Assembly: GCA_002298785.1 (NCBI GenBank)
Contig: DBMR01000026.1
Span: 1-64,000 of the forward strand
Origin: Verrucomicrobia subdivision 3 bacterium UBA693
Lineage (GTDB): Bacteria; Verrucomicrobiota; Verrucomicrobiia; Limisphaerales; UBA8199
Direction of reading: 5' to 3'
Length of the DNA stretch: 64,000 bases
The number at the start of each line of letters is the position of its first letter. Position 1 is the stretch's first letter. The position numbers and the translations under genes were made by a program. The notes beneath the pieces were generated by a model. It had not been told where the DNA came from and made no database searches. It saw only the letters and a list, made by a program, of their open reading frames with translations. Shown here in pieces: positions 1-7,866 of the stretch.

Positions 1-53
1 GGGTTTCCTGTTGGACTAACCCGCCCGCTCCTTAAGCCGGCCTTTCGGTCAAC

Positions 54-85
54 AAAAAACCCGCATGGGAGCTACCACATGCGGG
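54..85 (-). terminator. Rho-independent terminator of the small Cys-rich gene
   Basis: An 8-bp perfect stem (CCCGCATG / CATGCGGG, loop of 10 nt) at 60-85 is followed on the minus strand by six Ts (54-59). It lies 28 nt after the stop of the minus-strand gene at 114-341, the classical layout of an intrinsic terminator. Confidence 0.85.
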
Positions 86-113
86 AAACAGAAACTAGTT
101 AAAGCAGAGAGAT

Positions 114-341
114 TCAGGACTTGTTCTTCGGGCTCTCAAGCGGCTTGGAAGCGGTTTCCTTGCACTTCGCCATCGGGCAGGAGCCTTTGGCTACCTTGTC
201 CCCGGCTGGGCAGCAGGATTTTACCTGTTCCGTCTTGGCTTTCGAGCAGGAGGCGGAGTCTTTGTCACACGTTTTCCCTTCACCAGCTTGAACGGCGACG
301 GCGAAGGCGACCAGCATTACCGAGAGCATCAGTCTTTTCAT
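114..341 (-). CDS. Small secreted cysteine-rich protein
   Basis: A 75-residue protein with a clear Sec signal peptide: KR at residues 2-3, a hydrophobic core at 4-17, and a cleavage site after AVQA (residue 19). The mature part of about 56 residues is lysine-rich and carries six cysteines (C25, C32, C43, C44, C55, C60), including a CC pair. An even number of cysteines in an exported peptide suggests disulfides or metal binding; which of these is not shown. It stands alone, with a strong terminator downstream and 176 nt of upstream sequence that could hold a promoter. I do not recognise the family. The signal peptide and terminator make it a convincing gene despite its size. Confidence 0.75.
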   Translation of the reverse strand: MKRLMLSVMLVAFAVAVQAGEGKTCDKDSASCSKAKTEQVKSCCPAGDKVAKGSCPMAKCKETASKPLESPKNKS

Positions 342-517
342 ATGTTTATATTTAACTTAAGCGTTTCGAATTCGCAAACAAAAACTAACTGAACAATAGA
401 CAAGCCTGGGCCAGCTTTGTTCAAAATATTCAAATCACCCAATGCCAGCTCCTTGCCGAAGGTAGAGTATCCCAAAATTCGGTTGAAATTGGACCGTTAA
501 CCCGGAAGATTGAAAGC

Positions 518-1555
518 TCAAGCCGCGAGGCCCGAACCCAGAGGAACATTATGCAGCCGCAGCAGGAAATATACGAGCGGAGCGATGCCTTCCTCGAAGC
601 CCGGCACTTCCTTGGCCCGAACAATAAGCATCTGAGCCAGGTCATCCACCTGCATTTGCTCCTGCCGTCGCCCGGCCTCGGACATGCAGGCAAACTGCTC
701 GATCCCAATCAAAATATCCTCCACTTCCTGGCGATATCGTGACAGCACCCGGCCCGTATTATCGAGGAGATAGTCAAACCGCTTCTTGAGAAACGCATGC
801 TGATCGGCCGCGAAATACGGGCTGCGGGCGATCCGTTCCGCTGCCTGTATCAGCCGCGGGCTGAACAACAACGGTCGGATCCGAATAAACCGATCGAGGC
901 GAGCTTCGAGATTCAGTTGGGCCAGGGAAATGCGGGATTCCCAGGTAGTGAAGTCAGGCTGGAGGTAGGCATCACGATAAATGCCAAAAGCATGGGCTGC
1001 TCCGCGGGCGCCCGGAGCCAGTTTAAGGCAGGTGCTCAACAGGTTTTCAATGGCCGCATCCAATTGGTCCTGGTTGGGCAGGCTGCCACGCTGGAAATTG
1101 ACCGGTTCCTCGAGCACCGCGCACAGCCTGGGAACCGCCTCTTCCCGGTCGAAAGGAATCTGGAGACACGAGTCAAACAAGGGCGAACAGGCTTTCAGCA
1201 GAGCATCGGTGAAGTCAGGGCTGTTTTTCGAAGCGTGAGCATTGCCATTAACCCGTAATCCGGGTTGCCGACAAGGGACCAGCAGGACCATGCGAGCCGG
1301 GATGCACGCCAAATGAGCCAGCTCCGCCGCGCGCAAGGCCAGCATGGCGGGCAGATGAAGATCCAGCAATACCGCCTCGAACCGGCCCTTGAGCAGGTGC
1401 AGCAACTCAAAATGATCCAAGTGCGCGCCGTCCCGCCATTCCACCTGATTGCTCTTCCCGGGAGAAGTTTGGCCGAACTCGACCGCAATCTGATGGGCAA
1501 GACGCTCGCGTAAGTTCCGATCCGAGTGCAACAATAAATAACGCCTGTCGCTCAT
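518..1555 (-). CDS. Unknown protein with a degenerate receiver-like N-terminus
   Basis: A 345-residue protein without signal peptide or membrane segments. Residues 1-100 resemble a response-regulator receiver fold: an N-terminal strand YLLLHSD, then AVLLDLHLPAM with D65 where the phospho-acceptor Asp would be, then a hydrophobic strand ARMVLLVP. The usual N-terminal acidic pair is reduced to S-D and no conserved Thr/Lys pair is obvious, so phosphorylation is uncertain. Residues 190-345 are predicted mainly helical and rich in Arg, Leu and Ala, with no output domain I can name. It is monocistronic between divergent or distant neighbours. The receiver assignment is an inference from pattern only; the gene itself is well supported by length and codon usage. 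Confidence 0.65.
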   Translation of the reverse strand: MSDRRYLLLHSDRNLRERLAHQIAVEFGQTSPGKSNQVEWRDGAHLDHFELLHLLKGRFEAVLLDLHLPAMLALRAAELAHLACIPARMVLLVPCRQPGLRVNGNAHASKNSPDFTDALLKACSPLFDSCLQIPFDREEAVPRLCAVLEEPVNFQRGSLPNQDQLDAAIENLLSTCLKLAPGARGAAHAFGIYRDAYLQPDFTTWESRISLAQLNLEARLDRFIRIRPLLFSPRLIQAAERIARSPYFAADQHAFLKKRFDYLLDNTGRVLSRYRQEVEDILIGIEQFACMSEAGRRQEQMQVDDLAQMLIVRAKEVPGFEEGIAPLVYFLLRLHNVPLGSGLAA

Positions 1556-1873
1556 ACATGTTACTGAGGCTGGGCGGGAGGTTTACCCCCGCCTGCCGGG
1601 CGCGGTTTGAACCATCCCCCTGTTTCCGCGCGAAATGACAGCCACGCCGAACTTTCGGCGAAGTCTCTTAAGCAATCGCAATGCCAGCGGGATTCAACGA
1701 GGGTTTACCCGCCTTTAGAGCGGGAGGGCAGGGTTTTCGATAGAATTGTTGGCCGACGCCTGTCTTGCATTGAGGCAAGCGTGGGCTAAAAGTGCCAGAA
1801 ATAACCCACCCTCAGCACTTCACCGCCCCTGGCACATTCCGCACCACCAAAGGAGCTTACAGCCGACGACCGT
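1556..1873. other. Intergenic region, no gene seen
   Basis: A 318-nt stretch between two minus-strand genes. It contains short GC-rich inverted segments (for example CCCGCC..GGCGGG-like pairs near 1577-1600 and 1707-1730) but no convincing ORF, RNA gene or T-tailed terminator. The promoter of the gene ending at 518 should lie at its left end. Confidence 0.4.
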
Positions 1874-2803
1874 TCAGGGTTTAGCCTGCTCCGCCTCGGC
1901 GATGCTCTTCAGCAGGCCGGCTTTCGAGGAGGCCATAGCGGCGTTGGTGACGGCGGCCAACTGGGCCCGAGCCAGCGCGTATCGCCCAGCCGCCATTTGG
2001 GCCCGGGCCAGGTGCAGGCAGGCGTCCTCACGGTCCAGATCATTGGTTGCGGTCTTCCAGGCGTTGGTCCACGCCTGCAACGCCGCCTCAACCGGAAATG
2101 GTTTCAACGAGTAATACGTCTGCCCGGCATCGGCGGCATAGACGTAATTCGTCGGATCAAGCCGGGCGGCCTCCTGGAAGAGCCGCAGCGCCTTCGCATA
2201 TATCTGCTGTTCATCCATTCCGTAATACTTTCCAGCGGCCCGGCGCAGCACGTAGAGCGCGTTGGCGAAGTTATGCGGATACATCGCCTCGGAGGGCTTA
2301 AGCTCCATCGCCTTGGTATAATACTCGAATGCCTTTTCCGTCTGCCCTCCCTCGCTGTAACAACCCGCCAGGTTATTCAACGCCGCAGGGTTTTTGGGGT
2401 CCAGTTCCAAGGCTCGCTCCCATTGGGCCTGAGCCCCAGCCTCGTCTTCGAGGTCGCTTAGAAAGCTCCCGTAAGCCAGTCGCGCCTCCACGTGATGAGG
2501 ATGCCGTTTGATGAATTCCTCGTACGCCTGGCGTACCGGCGTCAACCGCTCACTGATGCGGCGCTTGACTGCGGCATCCGGCGACCCGCTCCCCTTCCCG
2601 GCTTTGTCCTGCGCCCACCACTGCTTCACCTCGGCTTGAGCGGCGTCGTCCTGAGCCGACAAGCGGGCATACTCCCGATCCGTTTCCGTACCGCTGGTGA
2701 CGACCTCATTGGTACTGCCGCGAGCCGTCTCTGCCGGGTCAGCGGAAGTGTCCGCCGAAAAAAAAGTTAGGGTGATGAAAACAATTATGAGAACTCTAAT
2801 CAC
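1874..2803 (-). CDS. Secreted tetratricopeptide-repeat protein
   Basis: A 309-residue protein with a GTG start followed directly by a hydrophobic signal sequence (residues 1-21). The middle (about residues 100-250) is built of TPR units; two good copies carry the W/L-G-Y-A-P spacing and end in ALELDPKNPAAL and AMELKPSEAM, then AARLDPTNYVY. TPR arrays are protein-interaction scaffolds; here the protein would act in the periplasm or outer envelope. No catalytic domain is visible. It is alone on its strand. The partner and exact role cannot be read from the sequence. Confidence 0.8.
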   Translation of the reverse strand: MIRVLIIVFITLTFFSADTSADPAETARGSTNEVVTSGTETDREYARLSAQDDAAQAEVKQWWAQDKAGKGSGSPDAAVKRRISERLTPVRQAYEEFIKRHPHHVEARLAYGSFLSDLEDEAGAQAQWERALELDPKNPAALNNLAGCYSEGGQTEKAFEYYTKAMELKPSEAMYPHNFANALYVLRRAAGKYYGMDEQQIYAKALRLFQEAARLDPTNYVYAADAGQTYYSLKPFPVEAALQAWTNAWKTATNDLDREDACLHLARAQMAAGRYALARAQLAAVTNAAMASSKAGLLKSIAEAEQAKP

Positions 2804-2970
2804 CTCGACAAGGTAACGAGAAAGGAATGGGAGAGAAAGAGTTAAAGAAATCGGGCGGCGGCACGCTGGCGTTTTCCCCGCGCTGCTCTCGAACTTGCCC
2901 TTGGCCGTGGCCCTTGCGCAATTGAAGAACCAGATTAAGTTGAGTCAAAGCAGCCCTATCTCCGCGTATC

Positions 2971-3501
2971 ATGAATTGGACTGAGCAAGCAGCGACGGAG
3001 AGCCAACTGCGACATCTGCAGGAGTTTGGCTACACCCCCGACCACACCCTCACCCGCGACGAAGCCACCAGGCTCCTGATGGAGATGGAGGCCAGCCTGC
3101 GCGTACGGCCCGCGATCACAAGACCAGGTTCGGGACCCACGGCCTCGAGCAAAGGACAGACCCCCTTTGATTTTCATGCCCGGGTGCAGGCTTTATCTGA
3201 CGGCGGCGACGGGGACAACGGCGGCCAGGAATCGGGTTGGCTATTGCGCGAGGCCATAGCACGCCGGCAGCAATTCTGGATGGACACCTGCCGGGAACCG
3301 TCTTCCATGCATCACCGCTCGCCCCAGGCGATGGAGTTGTATATGAAGCATGGTTGCGTATTCGTCACCCCGTCCGGGGAACAGATCCAGGAAATCCTGG
3401 ATGCGCTCGACGCCTCGATGCAAGGGTGGGATCGGGATTATCCACAGCTCTTTTTCCAGACGTTGGAGCTGAATTTTCCCAATTTGGTGGCGCACCGCTG
3501 A
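2971..3501 (+). CDS. Unknown soluble protein with a TxxQxxxLxxxG...LTxxEA motif
   Basis: A 176-residue protein. The N-terminus (residues 9-37) has the pattern TESQLRHLQEFGY followed by LTRDEATRLL, a short helical motif I know from the start of many uncharacterised bacterial proteins. A low-complexity Gly/Asp-rich linker near residue 80 separates it from a C-terminal half containing one cysteine within KHGC. It is divergent from the TPR gene at 2803 (168 nt between the starts). No signal peptide, membrane segment or catalytic motif is visible, and no function is assigned. Confidence 0.65.
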   Translation: MNWTEQAATESQLRHLQEFGYTPDHTLTRDEATRLLMEMEASLRVRPAITRPGSGPTASSKGQTPFDFHARVQALSDGGDGDNGGQESGWLLREAIARRQQFWMDTCREPSSMHHRSPQAMELYMKHGCVFVTPSGEQIQEILDALDASMQGWDRDYPQLFFQTLELNFPNLVAHR

Positions 3502-3549
3502 AGCGCTCTTCGTCTGAACCGCACGGTTCCGCCTCCGGAACACCGAAGG

Positions 3550-4014
3550 TCAAACACGAACCAGTCTTGTATTCTTCCAGGAATGCAGCTTTACCATTTC
3601 GGTCACATTCTCCAGGACTAACAAGGCTTGCGGCGCCGAGGCGTACGGCAGTAAACCGGTAGTGACCAACCAATCCGAGGTGCTCGAACCTCGAGCGGCA
3701 AGGGTTTCGAAAGTGCAATAATCCCGATGCACCTCGGTCCCGGAGATCGCGCGCCGAACACTATTCCGAATCACGCAATTCCGGCAATCGCTGGATTGGC
3801 CGCAGCCATGATCTTTCGCGTGCACGCAGTGGAAGGCGTCGCCGCACAAGCGCTCGATCGCCTCCGCAGACTCGACGCCCAAGAGGACTTCGGCGGCCTG
3901 GTTGAAATTGTGAATCCGCACCTCACCATCCACGATGAAAGCCGGAAGTGGGATGAGATCAAACATCGCGCGATAATATTGCGCCTGACGTTCCAGTGCC
4001 TCCAAATAGTTCAT
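3550..4014 (-). CDS. Stand-alone PAS-domain protein with Cys-rich insert
   Basis: A 154-residue single-domain protein. Residues 13-60 read as a PAS core (FDLIPLPAFIVDGEVRIHNF, then NQAAEVLLG). Residues about 76-107 hold a Cys/His cluster of the form CVHAKDHGCGQSxxCxxC, then a PAS-type beta region ending in LLVLENVTEMVKL. In related PAS domains of sensory kinases the same Cys/His pattern occurs inside the fold and may bind metal or a cofactor, or form redox disulfides. No kinase, cyclase or DNA-binding output follows, so it may act through a partner. It converges with the gene ending at 3501. The PAS call is solid; the ligand is unknown. Confidence 0.75.
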   Translation of the reverse strand: MNYLEALERQAQYYRAMFDLIPLPAFIVDGEVRIHNFNQAAEVLLGVESAEAIERLCGDAFHCVHAKDHGCGQSSDCRNCVIRNSVRRAISGTEVHRDYCTFETLAARGSSTSDWLVTTGLLPYASAPQALLVLENVTEMVKLHSWKNTRLVRV

Positions 4015-4249
4015 AGCTTGGTCCTAACTACGTAGGGCTTGGCTGCGGCTTGACTTGCCGCCCATGCAAGTCCACCGCCGCTAGCGTAAGTCCGCCTAAC
4101 TTGTCAGTCAACTGAATTAGCGAAATTGCCGTTGACGCCATATCATAAGCCATTCGATCAGTGACTGATCCGGCCAGCGCCCAGATGGGAAACACGGACA
4201 TGGGCAATTGGCCCGGACACGGCTATATTGCCACGCGTTTGATAGTACT

Positions 4250-4975
4250 GTGAAAATTTCGATCGTCATTCCGGCGTTCAATGAGGAAAAGTTGATCGCC
4301 GAAACGCTCCGGGAGGTGGCCACGGCCGCCCGGGCGATCCGCGAACGCGGCTGGCAGCACGAGGTGGTGGTCTGCGACAACAACTCGACGGATCAAACCG
4401 CCGCGATCGCTCGCGCTGCGGGGGCGACGGTGGTTTTCGAACCGGTTAACCAGATCGGGCGAGCCCGCAACCGGGGTGCGGCGGCCGCGTCCGGCGACTG
4501 GCTGTTGTTCATCGACGCCGATTCGCACCCTTCCCCGGAACTATTTGGCGACATGCTGGCCGCGATCGAGATAGGGGATTGCGTGGCCGGTGGCTGCACG
4601 ATCTCCATGGCTACCGATGACTGGGGAGCGCGCCAGGTGGTCAAGCTCTGGAACCTGGCCAGCCGCCTCACCCGTTCCCTTGCCGGTTCGTTCATTTTCT
4701 GTGAGGCTCGGGTGTTTCAAGAGTTGGGCGGGTTTAACCTCGATCTTTATGCCTCGGAAGAACTCGAACTCAGCAAGCGCTTGCGGCAATACGCACGCTC
4801 GCATCGAAAACGCATCGTGGTTCTGCACCAGCATCCGCTGGTGACCTCGGCCCGCAAACTTCAATTGTATTCGCGGCGAGATTATTACCGTTTCCTGCTG
4901 CGGACCGCGTGGGCCCGTGGGCGCACGCTTAACAGCGCCAAAGAGTGCCATATTTGGTACGATGGCCGGCGCTGA
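4250..4975 (+). CDS. Family 2 glycosyltransferase
   Basis: About 241 residues from the GTG at 4250, chosen because it gives the standard GT-A opening KISIVIPAFNEE; a TTG 42 nt upstream (4208) is the alternative. The nucleotide-sugar fold follows: an early Asp in VVCDNNSTDQT, an R-N-RG segment, and the metal-binding D-x-D as FIDADSHPS. No membrane segment is present, so it is a soluble or peripheral GT2 enzyme that transfers a sugar from a nucleotide donor, probably to a lipid or polysaccharide acceptor. The C-terminal part (YSRRDYYRFLLRTAWARGR) resembles small GT2 enzymes of unknown acceptor. The stop codon lies inside a perfect hairpin loop. Confidence 0.85.
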   Translation: MKISIVIPAFNEEKLIAETLREVATAARAIRERGWQHEVVVCDNNSTDQTAAIARAAGATVVFEPVNQIGRARNRGAAAASGDWLLFIDADSHPSPELFGDMLAAIEIGDCVAGGCTISMATDDWGARQVVKLWNLASRLTRSLAGSFIFCEARVFQELGGFNLDLYASEELELSKRLRQYARSHRKRIVVLHQHPLVTSARKLQLYSRRDYYRFLLRTAWARGRTLNSAKECHIWYDGRR

Positions 4976-4991
4976 TAAGGCGCCGGCCATC
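4961..4991. terminator. Perfect 12-bp hairpin at a convergent gene junction
   Basis: GATGGCCGGCGC (4961-4972) pairs with GCGCCGGCCATC (4980-4991) around a 7-nt loop that contains the TGA stop codon (4973-4975) of the glycosyltransferase gene. It lies between two convergent genes (the next stops at 5011). There is no T-run on either side, so it may be a Rho-assisted or bidirectional terminator, or an mRNA 3'-end stabiliser. Confidence 0.55.
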
Positions 4992-5010
4992 AACCCCATC
5001 CATCACGATT

Positions 5011-6642
5011 TCACCTGCGAAAACTCCAACCCCAGGTCCAGTCACCGTTCAACGTCGTGCTGCGCAGCGGAACCGCTTTTCCACCGTCGTCTTTTTCGTC
5101 CCAGCCCACCGAATAGAGCAGAAACGAGTCGCCGACGATTTTATATTGATAGGGCTCACCGGTGATCACATCCAAGGCCAGGGGCGCCTTGGTATTCTCG
5201 GCTTCAGCCAGAACTTTCAGGCTCTCGGGATAGTTCCCCCGAGCCAGGCGAAATCGTTCCAAGGCGCAGGCGATCCGAGCCTGATCGGCACTCGCTTGGC
5301 CAGCGGCAACCGCCCGGGTAACATTGGCAAAAGCGGGAATCAGGATTCGCGTCGCCAGATTGTGATGCCACAGGACTCCCACGACCGAGGTAAATCCGGA
5401 ACCGAATCTGGCACCTAAGGCCTCGGCTTGAGCGTTCATGATACTCGGCTTGACCCTGCGCTGAGTTGGGTCAAATCCTTTCTGCCATTCGCTCATAGTC
5501 TCGGAGTAATTGGCCATTTCCATGAGAAACCATCCGTTCGGCACCAGTTTCCCAAGCCCACCGCCACCGGGCGGATGCTCGGATTCGACGTCGGCCGCCG
5601 CGTTCAGAATCGCGAAGCTCTTGTTTCGACGGCAATAATCGATGGTTGAAAGCGCACCCGCACGCTCGGCATTCGACGACCAGAGCAAATCGCTGACAAA
5701 ATTGTAACCGGCAAACGCCTGCTCCAGCTCCACGAGATCAGCCGGTCGCCAGAGATGGTAATGTTCCCCCTCCCACACCGATTGCACCGCAAGGTTAAGC
5801 ATCGCCAGCCGCACCAGGAGTGAGATCAGGATGGGGTCAGACTTCAGCGTGTCCGCCAACCCGAGCATTAGGTGCACATCCGCCAATGCCGCCGCCGGAT
5901 CGCCCGCCGCCAACTCCGCTGAGACCCGAAGCTGCAGTCGCGCGCTTATATCTTTTAGCTTGGCCAGGTGCGGCAAAGTAATGGCAAACGCGTTATCCGA
6001 GGAGTAATCAATCGGATACCGGGCGTATGGACGCTGCAAGCCCTCGCGCAAGGCATCATACTTTGCTCGTTCCACCTCCATCGCAGCCAGCACGATCCGG
6101 GCAGCCGCCGCACGGGCGTCTGGGGTATTCTTATCGTCCGGGGTGGGGGCGATGCTCACTAGATCGGCGTTACTACCGGCGGCAGCTTGGTTGGAGATCG
6201 ACAAGAAGGCCTCGCTCCAAGCGATCAGATCGGTTGGGACCCGGGGTTGGGCCTCAGTCTGTTTGATCTTGGGCTTGGCGAGTCGGCTCGAGGCCGTCTG
6301 AAAATAATCCGGCGGGTGTCCGACATTGCTGCTTTTGTTACTCTTCGCGAACCAACTGGTCACCAACGGCAACGAGCCAAAATTCTGGTCGTCGGGCACA
6401 GCTTTGGGAATCAATGTACGAAAATCATAAGGTGCCCCGGATGTTTCCAGGGCCTGCTGTGCCTGTTTCCAGGCATGATTACCCCGGAAACCTTCAACCG
6501 CATAAGCCACGGCAATCAGGGTGATCAACCAAACCAGTCCCCAGGCGACTCGCCTTAAACCCTTGGGTGAGACGAGGCTGCGCCCGCAGCGTGTCAGAAA
6601 GCTGCCACTGCCAGTATTTCCATTAGGTTCTGAGTTATTCAT
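5011..6642 (-). CDS. Membrane-anchored protein of unknown function in a sigma-factor operon
   Basis: A 543-residue protein with a cytoplasmic N-terminus of about 32 residues, one membrane helix (about 33-52, WGLVWLITLIAVAYAV) and a large extracytoplasmic part. The C-terminal section (IACALERFRLARGNYPESLKVL, then a GEPYQYKIVGDSFLLYSVG segment) resembles the end of envelope proteins I have seen in Verrucomicrobia and Planctomycetes, where a pseudopilin-like helix precedes a short beta region. It is third in an operon behind an ECF sigma factor and a small membrane protein, with only 6 nt before its start. This makes a role in envelope sensing or as an effector of that sigma system plausible, but it is not demonstrated. 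Confidence 0.75.
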   Translation of the reverse strand: MNNSEPNGNTGSGSFLTRCGRSLVSPKGLRRVAWGLVWLITLIAVAYAVEGFRGNHAWKQAQQALETSGAPYDFRTLIPKAVPDDQNFGSLPLVTSWFAKSNKSSNVGHPPDYFQTASSRLAKPKIKQTEAQPRVPTDLIAWSEAFLSISNQAAAGSNADLVSIAPTPDDKNTPDARAAAARIVLAAMEVERAKYDALREGLQRPYARYPIDYSSDNAFAITLPHLAKLKDISARLQLRVSAELAAGDPAAALADVHLMLGLADTLKSDPILISLLVRLAMLNLAVQSVWEGEHYHLWRPADLVELEQAFAGYNFVSDLLWSSNAERAGALSTIDYCRRNKSFAILNAAADVESEHPPGGGGLGKLVPNGWFLMEMANYSETMSEWQKGFDPTQRRVKPSIMNAQAEALGARFGSGFTSVVGVLWHHNLATRILIPAFANVTRAVAAGQASADQARIACALERFRLARGNYPESLKVLAEAENTKAPLALDVITGEPYQYKIVGDSFLLYSVGWDEKDDGGKAVPLRSTTLNGDWTWGWSFRR

Positions 6643-6648
6643 AGAGCA

Positions 6649-7047
6649 TCAGGCGTTGAATAGTTTGGGTTGCACCGCGCTGCGCGGAGCCGGTTCGTCC
6701 GAACCGGACGCAGCCCGGGTGGATAAATCGAGCGATTCGAATAATTGCCGGCGGTTCTCTCTCACATTCAGGGTCAACTGCCGAGTCGAGAGCGCGGCGT
6801 CCGAGTGCGCCAAGGCGGGGATGGGATCGGGCAAGTCCACTTGCAGCAGAATCACGATGAGCCAGGCGGTTGCCAGGGCGATAAATCGCCAGCGCCCCGC
6901 CCCAAACCAGGATCTGGCAGCGGCTGGGGACGGGCTCCGGCGCGGTGATTCGGTCCGATGCAGATCGGCCAGCACCTCCCGGCGCACGGCGTCGAGCCTG
7001 GGCTCAATTTTTCGATGTTGCTGCAATAAAATTTCACGCGGTGTCAT
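6649..7047 (-). CDS. Putative membrane regulator (anti-sigma-like) next to ECF sigma factor
   Basis: A 132-residue protein with an Arg-rich cytoplasmic N-terminus (1-50), one membrane helix (about 53-71, FIALATAWLIVILLQV) and a short periplasmic tail. Its ATG overlaps the stop codon of the sigma gene by 4 nt (ATGA), which indicates translational coupling. The position, topology and coupling are those of an anti-sigma factor. However, the zinc-binding HxxxCxxC motif typical of many anti-sigma domains is absent, so the assignment rests on context alone. It could instead be an accessory membrane protein. Confidence 0.6.
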   Translation of the reverse strand: MTPREILLQQHRKIEPRLDAVRREVLADLHRTESPRRSPSPAAARSWFGAGRWRFIALATAWLIVILLQVDLPDPIPALAHSDAALSTRQLTLNVRENRRQLFESLDLSTRAASGSDEPAPRSAVQPKLFNA

Positions 7048-7598
7048 GATTTATCCTCCTCCAACAAGCGACGCAGGGCTTGCCTGGCGTAAAACAGCCT
7101 GGATTTAACGGTACCAATGCCGACGCCGGTGATGCCGGCGATCTCCTCCAACGAAAGCTCTTCCATGAAATGCAGGACCAAAACGGAGCGCTGCAGGATG
7201 GGGAGCCGCTCGAGCGCTTGCAAGAAACGGGTGTTGTCCTCCTGCCGCAACAGCCATTCCCCGGGTTCTTCGGGCCCATCCGGAACTTCTCCTTCTACTT
7301 CATCCAAAGCAACGAGATGCCGTTGGCGCTTGCGCCAATATTGCGCGGCCTGCTGATGCGCAATCCCGAACAGCCAACTCCCGAATTTGGCATCTTCCCG
7401 CAGCGTACCCAAGTGCCTGACCGCCCGTATGAACACTTCCTGCACCAGGTCCAGCGCGGTCTGTTCATCACGGACCCACTCATAGATGTAAGTGTAAAGC
7501 GGCAGTTGATAACGCCGAAACAAGGCATCCCACGCCTGGGAATCTCCCGCTCGCGCTTCGGCCACGGGCAACTGTTCTATGTCTGCCACTGCAAGCAT
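7044..7598 (-). CDS. RNA polymerase ECF-type sigma factor
   Basis: A 184-residue protein of the sigma-70 extracytoplasmic-function family. Region 2 (about 20-90) shows the aromatic core and the DLVQEVFIRAVRHL segment that contacts core polymerase, followed by the -10 recognition helix FGSWLFGIAHQQAAQYWRK. Region 4 (about 125-180) has LPILQRSVLVLHFMEELS and the helix-turn-helix LEEIAGITGVGIGTVKSRL for -35 binding. It leads a three-gene operon (sigma, small membrane protein, large membrane-anchored protein). It should redirect polymerase to envelope or stress promoters when released. The family is certain; the stimulus is unknown. Confidence 0.93.
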   Translation of the reverse strand: MLAVADIEQLPVAEARAGDSQAWDALFRRYQLPLYTYIYEWVRDEQTALDLVQEVFIRAVRHLGTLREDAKFGSWLFGIAHQQAAQYWRKRQRHLVALDEVEGEVPDGPEEPGEWLLRQEDNTRFLQALERLPILQRSVLVLHFMEELSLEEIAGITGVGIGTVKSRLFYARQALRRLLEEDKS

Positions 7599-7739
7599 TT
7601 ACAGCCAGTGGAATGCCGAAAGCGAGAAAAGGTTCAATGCCACCTGCGGATTCCCATGAAAACCTTCGGGCACAGCGATAAGTCCACCGCTACCGACGCA
7701 GCGGTTCTGGCAATGCTGTATCGCACGCCCAATTCTGCC

Positions 7740-7860
7740 ACCGAGCACCGGGACGGCGCTACGTTCGGAGTAGCGCGGGCGTCCTCGCCGGCGAGTGCTG
7801 GCGGCGTCCTCGCCGCCATCCCCACCCCAAGCACCAAAACGGGCTGCGCTACATAATTTA
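7740..7860. repeat. GC-rich dispersed repeat-like segment
   Basis: Between two minus-strand genes lies a segment with CGGGACGGCGCTACG followed by two copies of GGCGTCCTCGCCG (near 7786 and 7813). The block CGGGACGGCGC recurs at about 21132, and GCTAC endings recur in the 21.1-21.3 kb repeat region. It looks like a decayed, short, noncoding dispersed repeat family. Confidence 0.45.
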
Positions 7861-7866
7861 TTGCAC

